64,000 nt of DNA from Pythium myriotylum (taxonomy: Eukaryota > Oomycota > Peronosporomycetes > Pythiales > Pythiaceae). A model generated the notes under the pieces. The model did not search any database, was not told the DNA's origin, and worked only from the letters and a program-made list of their open reading frames with translations. Both the position numbers and the translations under genes were made by a program. How positions within the stretch are numbered: the first letter of the stretch is position 1; every line of letters starts with the position of its first letter. Location of the stretch: contig JALJCQ010000026.1 in NCBI GenBank assembly GCA_023091665.1, positions 1,488,001 to 1,552,000 of the forward strand. The letters run 5' to 3'. Shown here one piece after another: positions 47,295-57,025 of this stretch.

Positions 47295-48910
47295 TCGTTG
47301 TAGAGCAGGTTCGACAAGGCAGCCCGGCTGTCTTGGGAACGTAGGGGTTCAAGGGGGGTTTCTCCGCTCGGTGTTGTACCGAGTTTGCCGAGTCGCCCGG
47401 CCATCTTGTTGTGGGCCCTTGGGTGGCGGGTCCAGGCCGAGACTTCGGTGAGGTCGGCCAGTTGACGTGCGGATAGGTAAAGATTGGCTAGTGCACGATT
47501 GCGAGGGGGTCGGTGGTCGCGTAGTTGCCTGAGTACAAGGGCGTTGCAGCCGATGACTTCTAGTTGGGTGAGGTGACGTTTTCGGGCAGCCCGGAGGCCG
47601 ACGATGAGTCCTTTGTAGAGCGCTTGGTGAAGGGTAGAGCTAGGTGTGGCGAGCGTGCCAGCGCTCGTCCAGACGATCGAGGCATCACTTGAGGTTGTGT
47701 TGACTTCGACGAGGACTGCTCCGAAGGTCGCCGTCTCGGAGGTGGCATGAATGCCACCGTCGAAGAATAGGAGGTGCTCGCAGTCTTGTCGGGTTGAAAC
47801 CTCCTGGGGGAGGGTGGACGGGGTGAACTGCGTCCAGAAAGATGCGCGGAGTTCTTCGATGAGCATCGCGTCTTGATGGGTAACCGAGGAGCTTGCGCTG
47901 ACCCGGGTGCTGAGCACACGGAGGGCGTGTTGACATGAGGCGTCGTGGAGAACCGCTGCTTGTTTCACCGACCAGAGGGTGTTCTCGTCGGAGCACTTGG
48001 TTCTCCATGCCTGGATGAAGACCAGAGACTCCAGCACGAGCTGCTGCCACACCACCTGCAAGACTGGGAACGGGTCCGCCGCAGGATCGTCAGCTTTACG
48101 GTGACCCTGGTGAAGCGAGGCAAATTCCCAGACTCGCGATGGCGTGTAAGGCAGTCGCAGACTGAAGATGGCTTGTAGGAAGGACCTGGAGGTGGAGCGC
48201 CCTAGCACGGGCCAGAGTCCCAGACGCATCCACCATTTCTTGACGATGTCCCAGATCTGTTGGGCCGCAGGGCACTCCCAGACTATATGGAATGTAGTGC
48301 CGCCACTTGGGCCAAGTGTCGGGCAATGAGGGCAGCCTCTGCAGTTGTGGATCTTGTCCCAGCCCGTGAGGCGCTGGGATTTGACATGGTGGAAGAGCAG
48401 ACGCTGTCGGCTGGAGGAGTGAGGTAGCGAGTGGATGGAAGACCACTCAATTTCTTCTAAAGCGGAGCCATAGTCGTCCGATGCCTCGAAGGCTCTTGCA
48501 GCTCTCGCGGCGAGTTCACTTTCGATCCGTGCCGCTCGCTGGTCGCTCAGCGAGCGTCGTAGGTGTTGCTTGGATAGCCGAGTAGCAGAGCCCCATAGGG
48601 GGAGCACTGGTGATAGGCGGGGATGAGGCTGGAATTGGAGCCGCTTGCGTCCGCTCGCCCGTCTTGCCAGCGTTTCTGCCCTTCGTAGGGACGTGACTTC
48701 GCCGACTTCGTCAAAGGAGTCTGTTCCAGTTGCCCGCAGTAAGAGAAGTCGGCCTTGCCTCTGGAGGAGACGCCACTGATCTTGACTGCGCCCATATTCA
48801 AGCAGTTGATCTGGGGATATGCGGGATGCCAAGAGCGAAGTATAGGGCCACCCTGGGATATCTCCCAGAGTGACCCTAGTCGGTTTACCCCACCAGTAGC
48901 CCCCGGCTAG
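47290..48910 (-). pseudogene. LINE polyprotein tail: zinc knuckle plus RNase-H-like domain, interrupted
   Basis: The minus-strand frame is open from 48910 (after a stop) to the chromovirus insertion at 47289; on the far side of the insertion, at 40918, the same frame continues for 13 codons to a stop at 40873-40875. The frame has no early ATG. A zf-RVT-type zinc knuckle ('CRGCPHCP' ... 'HIVWECPAAQQIWDIVKK') is followed by an RNase-H-like domain starting with 'LLFFDGGIHATSETATFGA'. Only the first catalytic Asp is clearly kept: where family members carry Glu, Asp and Asp, this sequence has Leu (in 'QALYKGLIVGLRAA'), Asn ('GCNALVLRQL') and Gly ('HNKMAGRLGKLG'). So it derives from a LINE ORF2 3' half, is probably catalytically dead, and was disrupted by the chromovirus. 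Confidence 0.75.
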
Positions 48911-49242
48911 CTACCGTACTCCCGTGAAACCTTAAGCAGAGCTAATTAGCTCCACCGACAGCCGCTCTCTTCAGTCACGCCACTGCATTGCTGCAGCGCG
49001 TCGGCCCAGCTAACTAGGTTACCCTTCCCGATACTTGAGCTGTCTCGCATGCTTATTCAGCATACTAACCAACACCTTTGGAGGGTGCCAGGGGTGTCCT
49101 GTCCTTACGGTCGGATGGTTTTTAGACCCGTTCCCCTGTAGGAGTTGATCTCATTGGCTCAGCGAAAATATGCGGTATGAGAGGAAACGGTGGCCCAAAC
49201 CGACGTCTCCCATACAAATCCAGTCAACCGGTGCAGCTGCCG
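48911..49242. other. Element leader, 5' of the LINE-derived frame
   Basis: About 330 nt between the tRNA-like head and the open frame. Stops occur in all minus-strand frames and no coding signal is seen. Confidence 0.4.
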
Positions 49243-49290
49243 GGACTCGAACCCCCGACCATAGGGTTGGATTTTGGGTGCACTAAGCCG
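49243..49290 (-). other. tRNA-like head (A and B boxes) at the 5' end of the LINE-derived element
   Basis: Reading leftwards from 49303, an A-box-like CGGCTTAGTGC lies about 15-25 nt in (49290-49279), and GGTTCGAGTCC, a perfect B-box consensus, lies at position 51-61 (49253-49243). Both distances match tRNA genes and tRNA-derived SINEs. The flanking stems do not fold cleanly as a tRNA, so I call it tRNA-derived, not a tRNA gene. Confidence 0.5.
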
Positions 49291-49303
49291 GGGATCAACC
49301 CCC

Positions 49304-49318
49304 GGAGATGATGCAAGG
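49304..49318. repeat. Target-site duplication, right copy (15 bp)
   Basis: It matches 40782-40796 exactly. The word resembles the element's own 3' tail (TTGCATCATC on the minus strand). Confidence 0.75.
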
Positions 49319-50033
49319 GTTGTCGTGAGAGGTTGGGAAGTGGACTTCAGCACTGTGGCCCGAATCCATGGCCTGATCCGAACACTGAAGACTCAACAGA
49401 GAACTTTGCGGCAATGGAGTTTATTCTGCACGCGGCATTACACTGTACTATCCTGCATTGGAGCTGTTCCCAATCTCTTGCTTGTGTTAAGAACAAGCCC
49501 TCAAATCTCCCTGCCTTTTACGCCGCAACTAGCTACTGACCACCCTATGTTTGAAATTTTCCAATCCATGTCACTGGAACCATCGCGAAAATTTGAAAGA
49601 TCGTCTTGTGAACGTCTCTAAAACCAAGCAAGCAAGAGACGTGAGCATCGCTCGATTTGAATTCGTCCCGAATGTTCTCTCGTGTACGTCTAAAGTTGGT
49701 TAACTTTTGTGGGAACGTCTATCGCGTCATTTTAGACCGGTCTATCCATGGATCTCGACTCACTTGAACCTTCACTTGGAGATGGCTACCTACACTTCGC
49801 TGACCATCACTCTTCACAGGATGGGCGTCCCACATAACACAGACTCTCGATTCCGATTGGCTAAAATAGAAAGATTCAAGTGATCCGCTCTCTATTTCAA
49901 CCAATCCAAATCGCGTAGCTCCTGACTCAACAACTGAGATGGGAGGATCCAGCCATTGGCAATGACACGCAGCTGAGCGAGAACTTCTTCCCTGCGCCAC
50001 TGGAACCGCGACGCGGATCGCTGCCTCCGAGTC
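49319..50033. other. Intergenic region
   Basis: This lies between the retroelement block and the fourth Pmp3 gene. The leader homology to the 40346 paralogue begins near 49930. A CCAATCC word lies at about 49899-49906. No gene is seen. Confidence 0.45.
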
Positions 50034-50049
50034 TCTCACTCGGCAATCC
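50034..50049 (+). promoter_or_regulatory. Inr/FPR-like element of the Pmp3 gene at 50105
   Basis: TCTCACTCGGCAATCC, the near-identical counterpart of 40272-40287, lies 55 nt before the ATG. Confidence 0.55.
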
Positions 50050-50104
50050 GTCGCCTCCAGCTCAAGCCTTCTTTCTGCTTCTGCTAGCCCTCAAGACCTC
50101 CACC

Positions 50105-50346
50105 ATGGCCGTGACCTGTGGCGACATCCCGCGACTCATCTGTTCGGTCATCATCCCGCCCGTGGGCGTCTACTTCCAGGTCGGCTGCACTAAGGACCTG
50201 GCTATTAACGTGCTGCTCACGATCCTCGGGTGAGTTCATTGTCGAGTGGAGGCGAGGAGGGTACCCGCTAACCACTGCGCTTGTGGCATTTTTGTAGATA
50301 TGTTCCGGGCGTGATCCACGCTGTGTACATCCTCATCAAGGAGTAA
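50105..50346 (+). CDS. Pmp3/UPF0057 proteolipid, 57 aa, two exons
   Basis: Exon 1 is 50105-50229 and exon 2 is 50298-50346; the 68-nt intron begins GTGAGT and ends TTGTAG. The product starts MAVTCGDIPRLICSVIIPPV and ends YVPGVIHAVYILIKE. It has the same length and splice phase as the copies at 12072, 39565 and 40346. It is a duplicate of the 40346 gene including promoter; before the retroelement insertions they lay roughly 1.2 kb apart. Confidence 0.93.
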
Positions 50347-51721
50347 ACGGCGCAAGACCCTTCTCTAATTCTAATATGACGCGTCTTCGATCCTCGTACT
50401 TGTTCGCTTTCGTTGTCAATGATCATCTCGGCGGGCTTGAATCTGTCATGCAAAGCCTCATCTTTAGAGCTCTCTTCTTCGCTGCTCAATCGCCGATGAA
50501 AGTCAAGTCGTATCTAGGCATAGCCACTGGTGATCTTCCCTTCACAGCGCGAGATCATAAGGAGTGTGTCCGGTATTTTCTGCTGCTCAAACTCTGGTAA
50601 ACCACTCAGCTTTTTCTTGGGTTCGATACTGGTGAGTTGAGGGAGGTAGCATATTATGCTACCTCCCTTGACAACACTCGAAGTTCCAAGACTGTTGTGT
50701 GAGCATCAACTACTCACTCAGCCTCTAGTCAAATGTGATGGAGTGATCGTAATAATCCAATAATTAGCACCACAAAACCGTTGTCAAGTAAGTCTCCTTG
50801 GAGTAAAGTTCGATGAAAATGTAGCAGCAAATGCTTAGAGTGTAGATTTCTCACTTCGAGAATCATGAAGCTCTTTGGACGTATTCATTTTTGAGATGAA
50901 CTGCCATCACTCCATGATACGAAGCAAAACGTTGGCGATGCTCGTCAACGTTTCGCTAAATTGAACGAGCTCAATATCATCTGGGAAGCTCATACGTGGG
51001 TAGATTGCGAGCATTTTCACACTGCCCAACCACATCAAACTAGTCCAAATCCAATCTTGGCAAAACTTCAAATGCGCATATGAGCCAACAACGGAGTGCC
51101 TTTGCTTCTAATGAAGTTCACACCGTCGAAGAAGATCAATACGTTGACGAAAAGCCTGTTGTGGTGTAGTGTGCAGATTCTCTGTGCGTTATCGCCGTGG
51201 ACGCCTCGAGGGATTTGATCGCTTTCGACTTATTCAATTTGAGTCGAAAACTTGGCAACGGTTGTACTCTTCGTGGCTAACGGTTGTCGCCATCGGAATC
51301 TCAACTCAAGTTTTCAATATGTTGGGAAAAACGAAAAAGAGGGACGAGATCATGGTAATCGCTAGAAGTCTACCTTTAGCTCAAAATCTGTCAATTCCTG
51401 CTTCGGGTCCCGATCGATTCCGATTGCTTTTGCTCGGTCCTTTTCTGCGCAGATGACGAGTCCAGTCGAGACAGCGAAACTGCATAAACGAAATGCTGAT
51501 GACGCAGGAAACCTGCGCAACTCGACGGGCTCAAGCATAATCAAGGAGCCGCTGAGCACGAGCCAAGCATTCTCATTTCCGATTTCGCTACCCAGGACGC
51601 GAACGAAAGACTCGATCAACAGATGAAGAAATTTTTAAATGCAAGTGTATGCATGGTTACAAGACGAAACAACGACAAGAGAAAGTGGTAGATGCTTCTG
51701 CTTGAACTCGCGGTTGCCAGC
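50347..51721. other. Intergenic region
   Basis: AT-rich, 1.4 kb, between the Pmp3 gene and the 3' end of the first sugar-transporter gene. It contains a strong hairpin at 50640-50668. No gene is supported. Confidence 0.5.
50640..50668. repeat. 29-bp near-perfect palindrome
   Basis: The 14-bp arms AGGGAGGTAGCATA and TATGCTACCTCCCT are separated by one T. It lies about 290 bp after the Pmp3 gene. It could be a structured RNA end, a terminator-like hairpin or a MITE relic. Confidence 0.85.
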
Positions 51722-53266
51722 TTAGGCGACGTGACCAGGCGTCTCAACCTCGACGTACTTGGGCGAAGACACCGGCTTCTTGCCCTTCACGAACAGAGCC
51801 TCAATGTCTTCGAGGAGGATACCCTTCGTCTCAGGACAGAAGTAGTACACGAACACACCAGCGCCCGTGCACGTCGCCGCGAACAAGAAGAACACGCCGT
51901 TGATGTTGAGCGACGGGAAGAGCTTGACCACCCACGTCATGCACGTGCCCATGACCCAGTTGGCCATCGTCGACAACGACACCGCCTTGGCTCGCACGTT
52001 GAGCGGGAAGATCTCGGCCGGGTAGATCCAGCACACAGGACCCCAGGAGATGGCGAAGTTGAAGATGAAGAAGGCCGTGCCGATGATGATGATGTAGCCC
52101 GACGCCGTGTTGCAGTCGGCCTTGGACGTGTCGCCCTTGCAGCCAGCCGTGAACGTGATGCCCGACACCAAGTGGCCCAGGATCATGCCCACGGCACCGA
52201 TCAGCAGCAGCTGACGACGACCGTACGTGTCGACCCAACGCATGGCCGGGATGGTCGAGACGAAGTTGACGATGGAGAGCGCGAGGATCGACATGATACC
52301 GTCGCCGGCGACGTCCTTGAAGATGAGACCGCCGTAGGAGAACATGGGGTTGATGCCGGTGGCCTGCTGCAGCACCTGCAGGAACATGGCGATGAGCACG
52401 CGCTTGAGGATGGCCGGCTTCAGGATGTCGTTCCACGACGCCTCCTGGCCTTCCTCGGCGATCTGGTCACCGATAGCCTGAAGCTCACGGCCGACGTTCT
52501 CGGTCTGACGAAGCTTCTTCAACACCACCTCAGCAGCGTCCTTGCCCTTGTGGACGTACGTCCAACGAGGCGACTCCGGCACACAGAAGATACCGAGCAT
52601 CACAATGATCGGAGCAGCCATGGCCACACCGTTCGTCGTACGCCAGCCGTGCTCCGTGTTCTCGACGATCTTGTTGACGATGTTGGAGAGCAAGAGACCC
52701 GTGACGATGGTCATCTGCATGAAGCCCGAGAGGAAGCCACGGAGCTCCTTGGGGGCCATCTCGGCACCGAAGATCGGCAGCGAGAACGACGAGTTGCCGA
52801 CGCCCATGCCCTGGATGATACGAGCCAGCAGCAGCGACGTGTGCTTCTGCGCCGGGTTGAAGCAGACCCACGACGTGCCGATGCAGAAGAGCACGCCGGC
52901 GTTGAAGATGGTCACGCGACGACCGAACTTGTCGGCCACCCAGCCGCCGATGAGCGCACCGAAGATGCAGCCGATGTTGTACATCATGTTGTAGAGCAGC
53001 GTGTAGTCAAGCCAGGCGTTCGGCAGCTTGCTCGAGTCGGCCGTGCACTCGGCGTAGGTGAAGTTCTTCCAGGACTCGCCGACGCAGTAGTCGTTGATGA
53101 ACGAGTCCATGACGAGCACACCGCCCGTGACACCCTGGTCATAACCGAAGAAGAGACCGCCGAGCGAGGCGAAGAGGCAGACGATGATGGCGTAGGTGCG
53201 CGTTCCCTCGGTGGGGGCATCGTCGAAGTCGGCGTTGTTGACGTTGATCGCGACGCCGCCGGCCAT
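51722..53266 (-). CDS. MFS sugar/hexose transporter, 514 aa (copy 1)
   Basis: From ATG 53266 (MAGGVAINVNNADFDD) the protein has the full MFS sugar-porter plan with 12 hydrophobic segments. The first cytosolic loops carry 'LFFGYDQGVTGG' and DKFGRRVT. PESPRW follows helix 6, then QQATGINPMFSYGG (sugar-binding region), DTYGRRQLL, 'CWIYPAEIFP' and PETKGILLEDIE near the end. Such proteins import hexoses with H+. Most of the sequence is nearly identical to the copies at 57726 and 61445; it shares 'VVLKKLRQTENV' and 'GQEASWNDILKPAI' with the latter. It ends SPKYVEVETPGHVA. A core-promoter match lies about 47-62 nt upstream. Confidence 0.95.
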   Translation of the reverse strand: MAGGVAINVNNADFDDAPTEGTRTYAIIVCLFASLGGLFFGYDQGVTGGVLVMDSFINDYCVGESWKNFTYAECTADSSKLPNAWLDYTLLYNMMYNIGCIFGALIGGWVADKFGRRVTIFNAGVLFCIGTSWVCFNPAQKHTSLLLARIIQGMGVGNSSFSLPIFGAEMAPKELRGFLSGFMQMTIVTGLLLSNIVNKIVENTEHGWRTTNGVAMAAPIIVMLGIFCVPESPRWTYVHKGKDAAEVVLKKLRQTENVGRELQAIGDQIAEEGQEASWNDILKPAILKRVLIAMFLQVLQQATGINPMFSYGGLIFKDVAGDGIMSILALSIVNFVSTIPAMRWVDTYGRRQLLLIGAVGMILGHLVSGITFTAGCKGDTSKADCNTASGYIIIIGTAFFIFNFAISWGPVCWIYPAEIFPLNVRAKAVSLSTMANWVMGTCMTWVVKLFPSLNINGVFFLFAATCTGAGVFVYYFCPETKGILLEDIEALFVKGKKPVSSPKYVEVETPGHVA

Positions 53267-55477
53267 GGTGGAGGACTGGTGGTTCTTCCTTGGTGGCTGA
53301 GCTCGAGAGAGGAAAAGGGAGAATGAGCGATCTGGTGTCCCGGTATCCGGCACATCCGAGTGGCAAGTCCAAGAGATCTGGTCGAGAAGGCTGTTGCAGT
53401 CGAAGACCTTACCTTGCCTCCAGAGGTGACTCAGTCGTGGTGCTTTGGCGTGGTTAGGTGTGCAGTTCGGGCAAAGTTGGATCGCGAGGAGAGTCCGGAA
53501 CACGGCGCCTGAAGTTGCCGACATGCTAGGAGATGGCCGGGCTATGAGCAGGATGAAGCTGAAGTTGATGGCTCATCTCGAGCTCTCCCACTCTCTGATC
53601 AAGCAACTCATATGACGGAGTGAGTAGAAGTGGCCGACCCGAATCGAGCAACCTCAGGCTGCCTGGGCATCCGAGACGAGAGAGTGGCGTCTGGAGCCGA
53701 CAGTCGTTCCGAGAAATCCAGTGGGTTGGGTCTTCTCCAAGAGCGCAAAATCAGTCCACGCGCGAGGCACCAAGCAGTTCCTGGGATGCTGGGGATCCAG
53801 GCGAAATGTTGCCAACAATGCACCGACGATGTGGAAGGGAGAGGCAGCACAGCATTTGGTATGGAGACCTCGGTGCTGGATTTCCACCCCAGACGGCCCG
53901 TCGGGTCTTTCAACACCAGAGCAGCAAGCGTGGCTTCTGACAGGATCAGCTGAACCAGCAAGTCTTCTGCGTAGAGTTGTCTCGAAGAAATCCAGCGGGG
54001 GAAGATGCGCGAGGGAGACAACTCTGGGCGCGAGTGCTTCCCCCCGCCGATCGAACATGTAAGATCGGTTGCTGTACTGTACGGTACCATTGCTGCTCAA
54101 TTGAGGATGCTGCAACGCCGTTGAGACCAGGTACAGAATCGGGTGCTTGGGGTCGACTCCCGCCGAGGTTCGTGCGGACTGTTGCCCTCCCCACTGGATT
54201 CCTGCGGGACAACTTTGCACAAACCAGGCAGATGGAGGTACGTGTGCATGGTTTTCCGAAGAGAGAGAGAGAAGGAAATCTCAGAGTTCGCCAGCACAAA
54301 GAAACAAAGAACTCGTTTGTTCTGATCAATCGAGTCATTCGTGCATTCGTGCTCGAGCTGCAGCCGGTTTGTCTGAGTTGAAGATTCGTTGGGCCAGACC
54401 TGGCCGTCGTTGGCCCAAAGCTTTCTCGTACTCACAGGATTTCTCGTTCTTGTGCCTCTCTAACTCTCTCTCTCAGACGCTACGAACTCTTTCCAACTGG
54501 GTTGCCAACCATTTTCCGGCCAGCATGCACGGATTCTAACAGACGTGGTCAGTAGGGCCCAGTTCAGATCACAAGGTCGCTCAGTCTCGAGCTTCAAGGC
54601 CGTTCAGTTATTAATGAAGTGTTACAAGCTCTGCAGCGCACTCGTTGGTGCGAGCAGATCCTGAGACCTGTGCCAATCAGTTTCGTACACCGAAACTGGA
54701 GATGGGTTCACATGCGAACTTAGCCAGATTCCTCTTCAATTCCTAAATTTTACAAAACCAAAGGAAGCCTAATTCAACGAAACCCAGCAAAGTTAGCCTC
54801 TGTGAAGTGTGTGCAGGAAACGCAGGATGCTTGCTGTTGGACTCTTTCGAACCAGACTCCTCAGCTTCAAGAGGAGACCAGATCTGCATTGTGGGTGGCA
54901 CAGAAATCCAGCAGAGATCGCATTGCAATCGTTCGATTGCCACATGAGGGACCTCATGACGCCAGTCTGGTTGACGGGGAGTCCCCTTTCTGACTGCGTG
55001 ATATGGACCTGAGAGCTCAGGTCCCTTCATGGAATCGTCCTCGATTTGGAGAGAAGATCCAACTCCATACAGTCTTGAGGCGAAGTGATATCGCACCCAA
55101 GTTTCTATTTTCGCGACGTCCTGCCTTCGATTATAGTTTGGCCACTGTGTCGTGCAAGATTGGAGACGCTCTCGTAGCGAGATCGCTCGCCATGCGTCTT
55201 CCTGTTCCGTCGCTTGGTTTGCCGTTCGGGACGCCATTGCCGTCGCTTACTGAGTGCTTGGGCCGACGTCGCTGGTGCTGCTGTCACAAAAAGGCGTATA
55301 TTTGCGAGAACGGGAGATTCTCGAGGCTTCGGGGGGCGTCGCGATCACTGCAGTCGTAGCTGGACATGTGCGAGATCACATTCTAGTGGTCATAACAATT
55401 GCACGAGAATCCGAGTAAATTACATAGATACATAACAAGCGGATGAGAGTCCACGCTAAGATAATTGCAGTCCAGTC
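53267..55477. other. Intergenic region with recurring CTGGATTTC motif
   Basis: This 2.2 kb lies between two minus-strand transporter genes. Frames are short. A short motif CCACTGGATTTCT or its variants occurs at 53712-53725 (minus), 53986-53999 (minus), 54190-54203 (plus) and 54902-54915 (minus). The copies at 53986 and 54190 share about 25 further bases in inverted orientation. Confidence 0.5.
53313..53328 (-). promoter_or_regulatory. Oomycete-type core promoter match, sugar transporter copy 1
   Basis: GCTCATTCTCCCTTTT on the minus strand: about 15 of 16 consensus positions. It sits in a leader shared with copies at 57726 and 61445. Confidence 0.65.
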
Positions 55478-57025
55478 TTACGTGGTCGCCTCGGAGGCCG
55501 GAGTCTCCAGGTCAAAATACTTTGGCGAGCCCGATGTCTTCTTGCCCGTGACGAATAAAGCCTCAATGTCTTCGAGGAGGATACCCTTCGTCTCAGGACA
55601 GAAGTAGTACACGAACATTCCAGCCCCCGTGCACGTCGCCGCAAACAAGAAGAACACGCCGTTGATGTTGAGGAACGGGAACAGCTTAACCACCCACGTC
55701 ATGCAGATGCCCATGATCCAATTGGCCATCGTCGACAGCGACACCGCCTTGGCCCGAGCATTGAGTGGGAAGATCTCGGCCGGGTAGATCCAGCACACGG
55801 GACCCCAGGAGATGGCGAAGTTGAACACGAAAAATGCCGCGCCAAGAACGATAATGTAACCCGAGGCCTTGCCACATCCTGATTTGTCGGTGTTACCGTC
55901 GCATCCCCCCGTGAACGTGATGCCCGCGATCAAATGGCCCACGACCATGCCCAACGATCCGAGCAACAATAGCTGCCGACGACCGTGCGTGTCGACCCAC
56001 CGCATCGCAGGAATGGTCGAGACGAAGTTCACGACAGAGAGCAGGAAAATCGAGATGATACCGTCGCCTGCCACATCCTTGAAGATCAACCCGCCGTACG
56101 AAAACATCGGATTGATTCCCGTGGCCTGCTGAAGAACTTGAAGAGCCATGGCGATAGCCACACGCCGGAGGATGAGCGGCTTGAGCAGATCGGCCCAGGT
56201 CGCTTCTTGTCCTTCCTCAGCGATCTGGAAGCCGATAGCCTGCAGCTCGCGGCCAACGTTATCGGTCTGTCGAAGCCTCTTGAGCACTCTCTCCGCAGCT
56301 TTCTTGCCCATCTTGACGTAGGTCCAACGAGGTGACTCGGGCACAAAGAAGATGCCCGACATGACGATGATCGGTGCAGCCATGGCGACGCCGTTGGTGA
56401 TCCTCCAGCCGTAGACGTGGTCCTCCACAATGAGATTCACGACGTTCGAGAGCAGCAGCCCCGTGACGATGGTCATCTGCATGAAACCCGAGAGAAATCC
56501 TCGCAGTTCTTTGGGGGCCATCTCGGCACCGAAGATCGGCAGCGAGAACGACGAGTTGCCGACGCCCATGCCCTGAATGAACCGTGCGAACAGCAGCGTC
56601 TCATGCTCTTGGGCCGGGTTGAAGCAGACCCACGTCGTGCCGATACAGAAGAGCACGCCGGCGTTGAAGATGGTCACGCGACGCCCAAACTTGTCGGCGA
56701 CCCAGCCGCCAAAGAGCGCGCCGAACATGCAGCCGAGATTGTACGAGAGGTTGTACCAGAGCGTGTAGTCGAGCCACTCTCGCGGCAGCTTTTTCGAGTC
56801 GGCCGTGCACTGGTCGTGCGTGAAGCCGTGCCACTCGATGCCGACGCAAAAGTCGTCGATGAACGAGTTCATGACGAGCACGCCGCCCGTGACGCCCTGG
56901 TCGTAGCCGAAGAAGAGCCCGCCGAGCGACGCGAAGAGACAGACGATGATCGCATAGGTCTTTTTGCCCTCGGTCGGCGTCGTGTCGAAGTGGTTCTCGA
57001 GGTTGATGGCGCCGCCGCGCGCCAT
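55478..57025 (-). CDS. MFS sugar/hexose transporter, 515 aa (copy 2, divergent)
   Basis: From ATG 57025 (MARGGAINLENHFDTTPTEG) the protein follows the sugar-porter plan with the same motifs as the other copies: 'FFGYDQGVTGG', DKFGRRVT, PESPRW, QQATGINP, DTHGRRQLLL, 'CWIYPAEIFPL' and PETKGILLEDIE. It differs from the others at many positions (for example 'FCVGIEWHGFTHDQC'), so it is an older duplicate. Its leader lacks the block shared by copies 1, 3 and 4, and its C-terminus reads SPKYFDLETPASEATT. Confidence 0.95.
   Translation of the reverse strand: MARGGAINLENHFDTTPTEGKKTYAIIVCLFASLGGLFFGYDQGVTGGVLVMNSFIDDFCVGIEWHGFTHDQCTADSKKLPREWLDYTLWYNLSYNLGCMFGALFGGWVADKFGRRVTIFNAGVLFCIGTTWVCFNPAQEHETLLFARFIQGMGVGNSSFSLPIFGAEMAPKELRGFLSGFMQMTIVTGLLLSNVVNLIVEDHVYGWRITNGVAMAAPIIVMSGIFFVPESPRWTYVKMGKKAAERVLKRLRQTDNVGRELQAIGFQIAEEGQEATWADLLKPLILRRVAIAMALQVLQQATGINPMFSYGGLIFKDVAGDGIISIFLLSVVNFVSTIPAMRWVDTHGRRQLLLLGSLGMVVGHLIAGITFTGGCDGNTDKSGCGKASGYIIVLGAAFFVFNFAISWGPVCWIYPAEIFPLNARAKAVSLSTMANWIMGICMTWVVKLFPFLNINGVFFLFAATCTGAGMFVYYFCPETKGILLEDIEALFVTGKKTSGSPKYFDLETPASEATT

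Larger units (their letters stand above)
40797..49303 (-). mobile_element. Non-LTR-retrotransposon-derived element, interrupted by a chromovirus
   Basis: It is oriented leftwards and bracketed by the 15-bp direct repeat. Without the inserted chromovirus and one copy of its GAAGG duplication it spans about 2.13 kb. Its 5' end (49303) begins with a tRNA-like A/B-box region, then roughly 390 nt without coding signal, then a long frame for the C-terminal part of a LINE polyprotein (zinc knuckle and RNase-H-like domain). The 3' end is a short CATCATCATCA tail at 40797-40808. No reverse transcriptase or endonuclease is present, so the copy is non-autonomous. It may be a 5'-deleted LINE or a chimera with a SINE-like head. 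Confidence 0.65.

Noticed and set aside
49206..49303. A tRNA gene on the minus strand
   Set aside because: The A and B boxes are right in sequence and spacing, but I could not fold acceptor and T stems properly. A tRNA-derived element head is the better reading.
51692..53326. A 544-codon plus-strand frame across the whole of sugar transporter copy 1; a similar 560-codon minus-strand frame covers copy 4 (61385-63067)
   Set aside because: Antisense mirror of a GC3-rich gene: few stop codons arise on the other strand. The product is Arg/Asp/Glu/His-rich without any domain. The same effect explains long antisense frames over the POT, ATPase, START, antiporter and permease genes.
54743..55237. 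A 164-codon minus-strand gene between transporter copies
   Set aside because: No domain, biased to rare codons for this genome, and overlapping the repeated CTGGATTTC motif region; probably chance.
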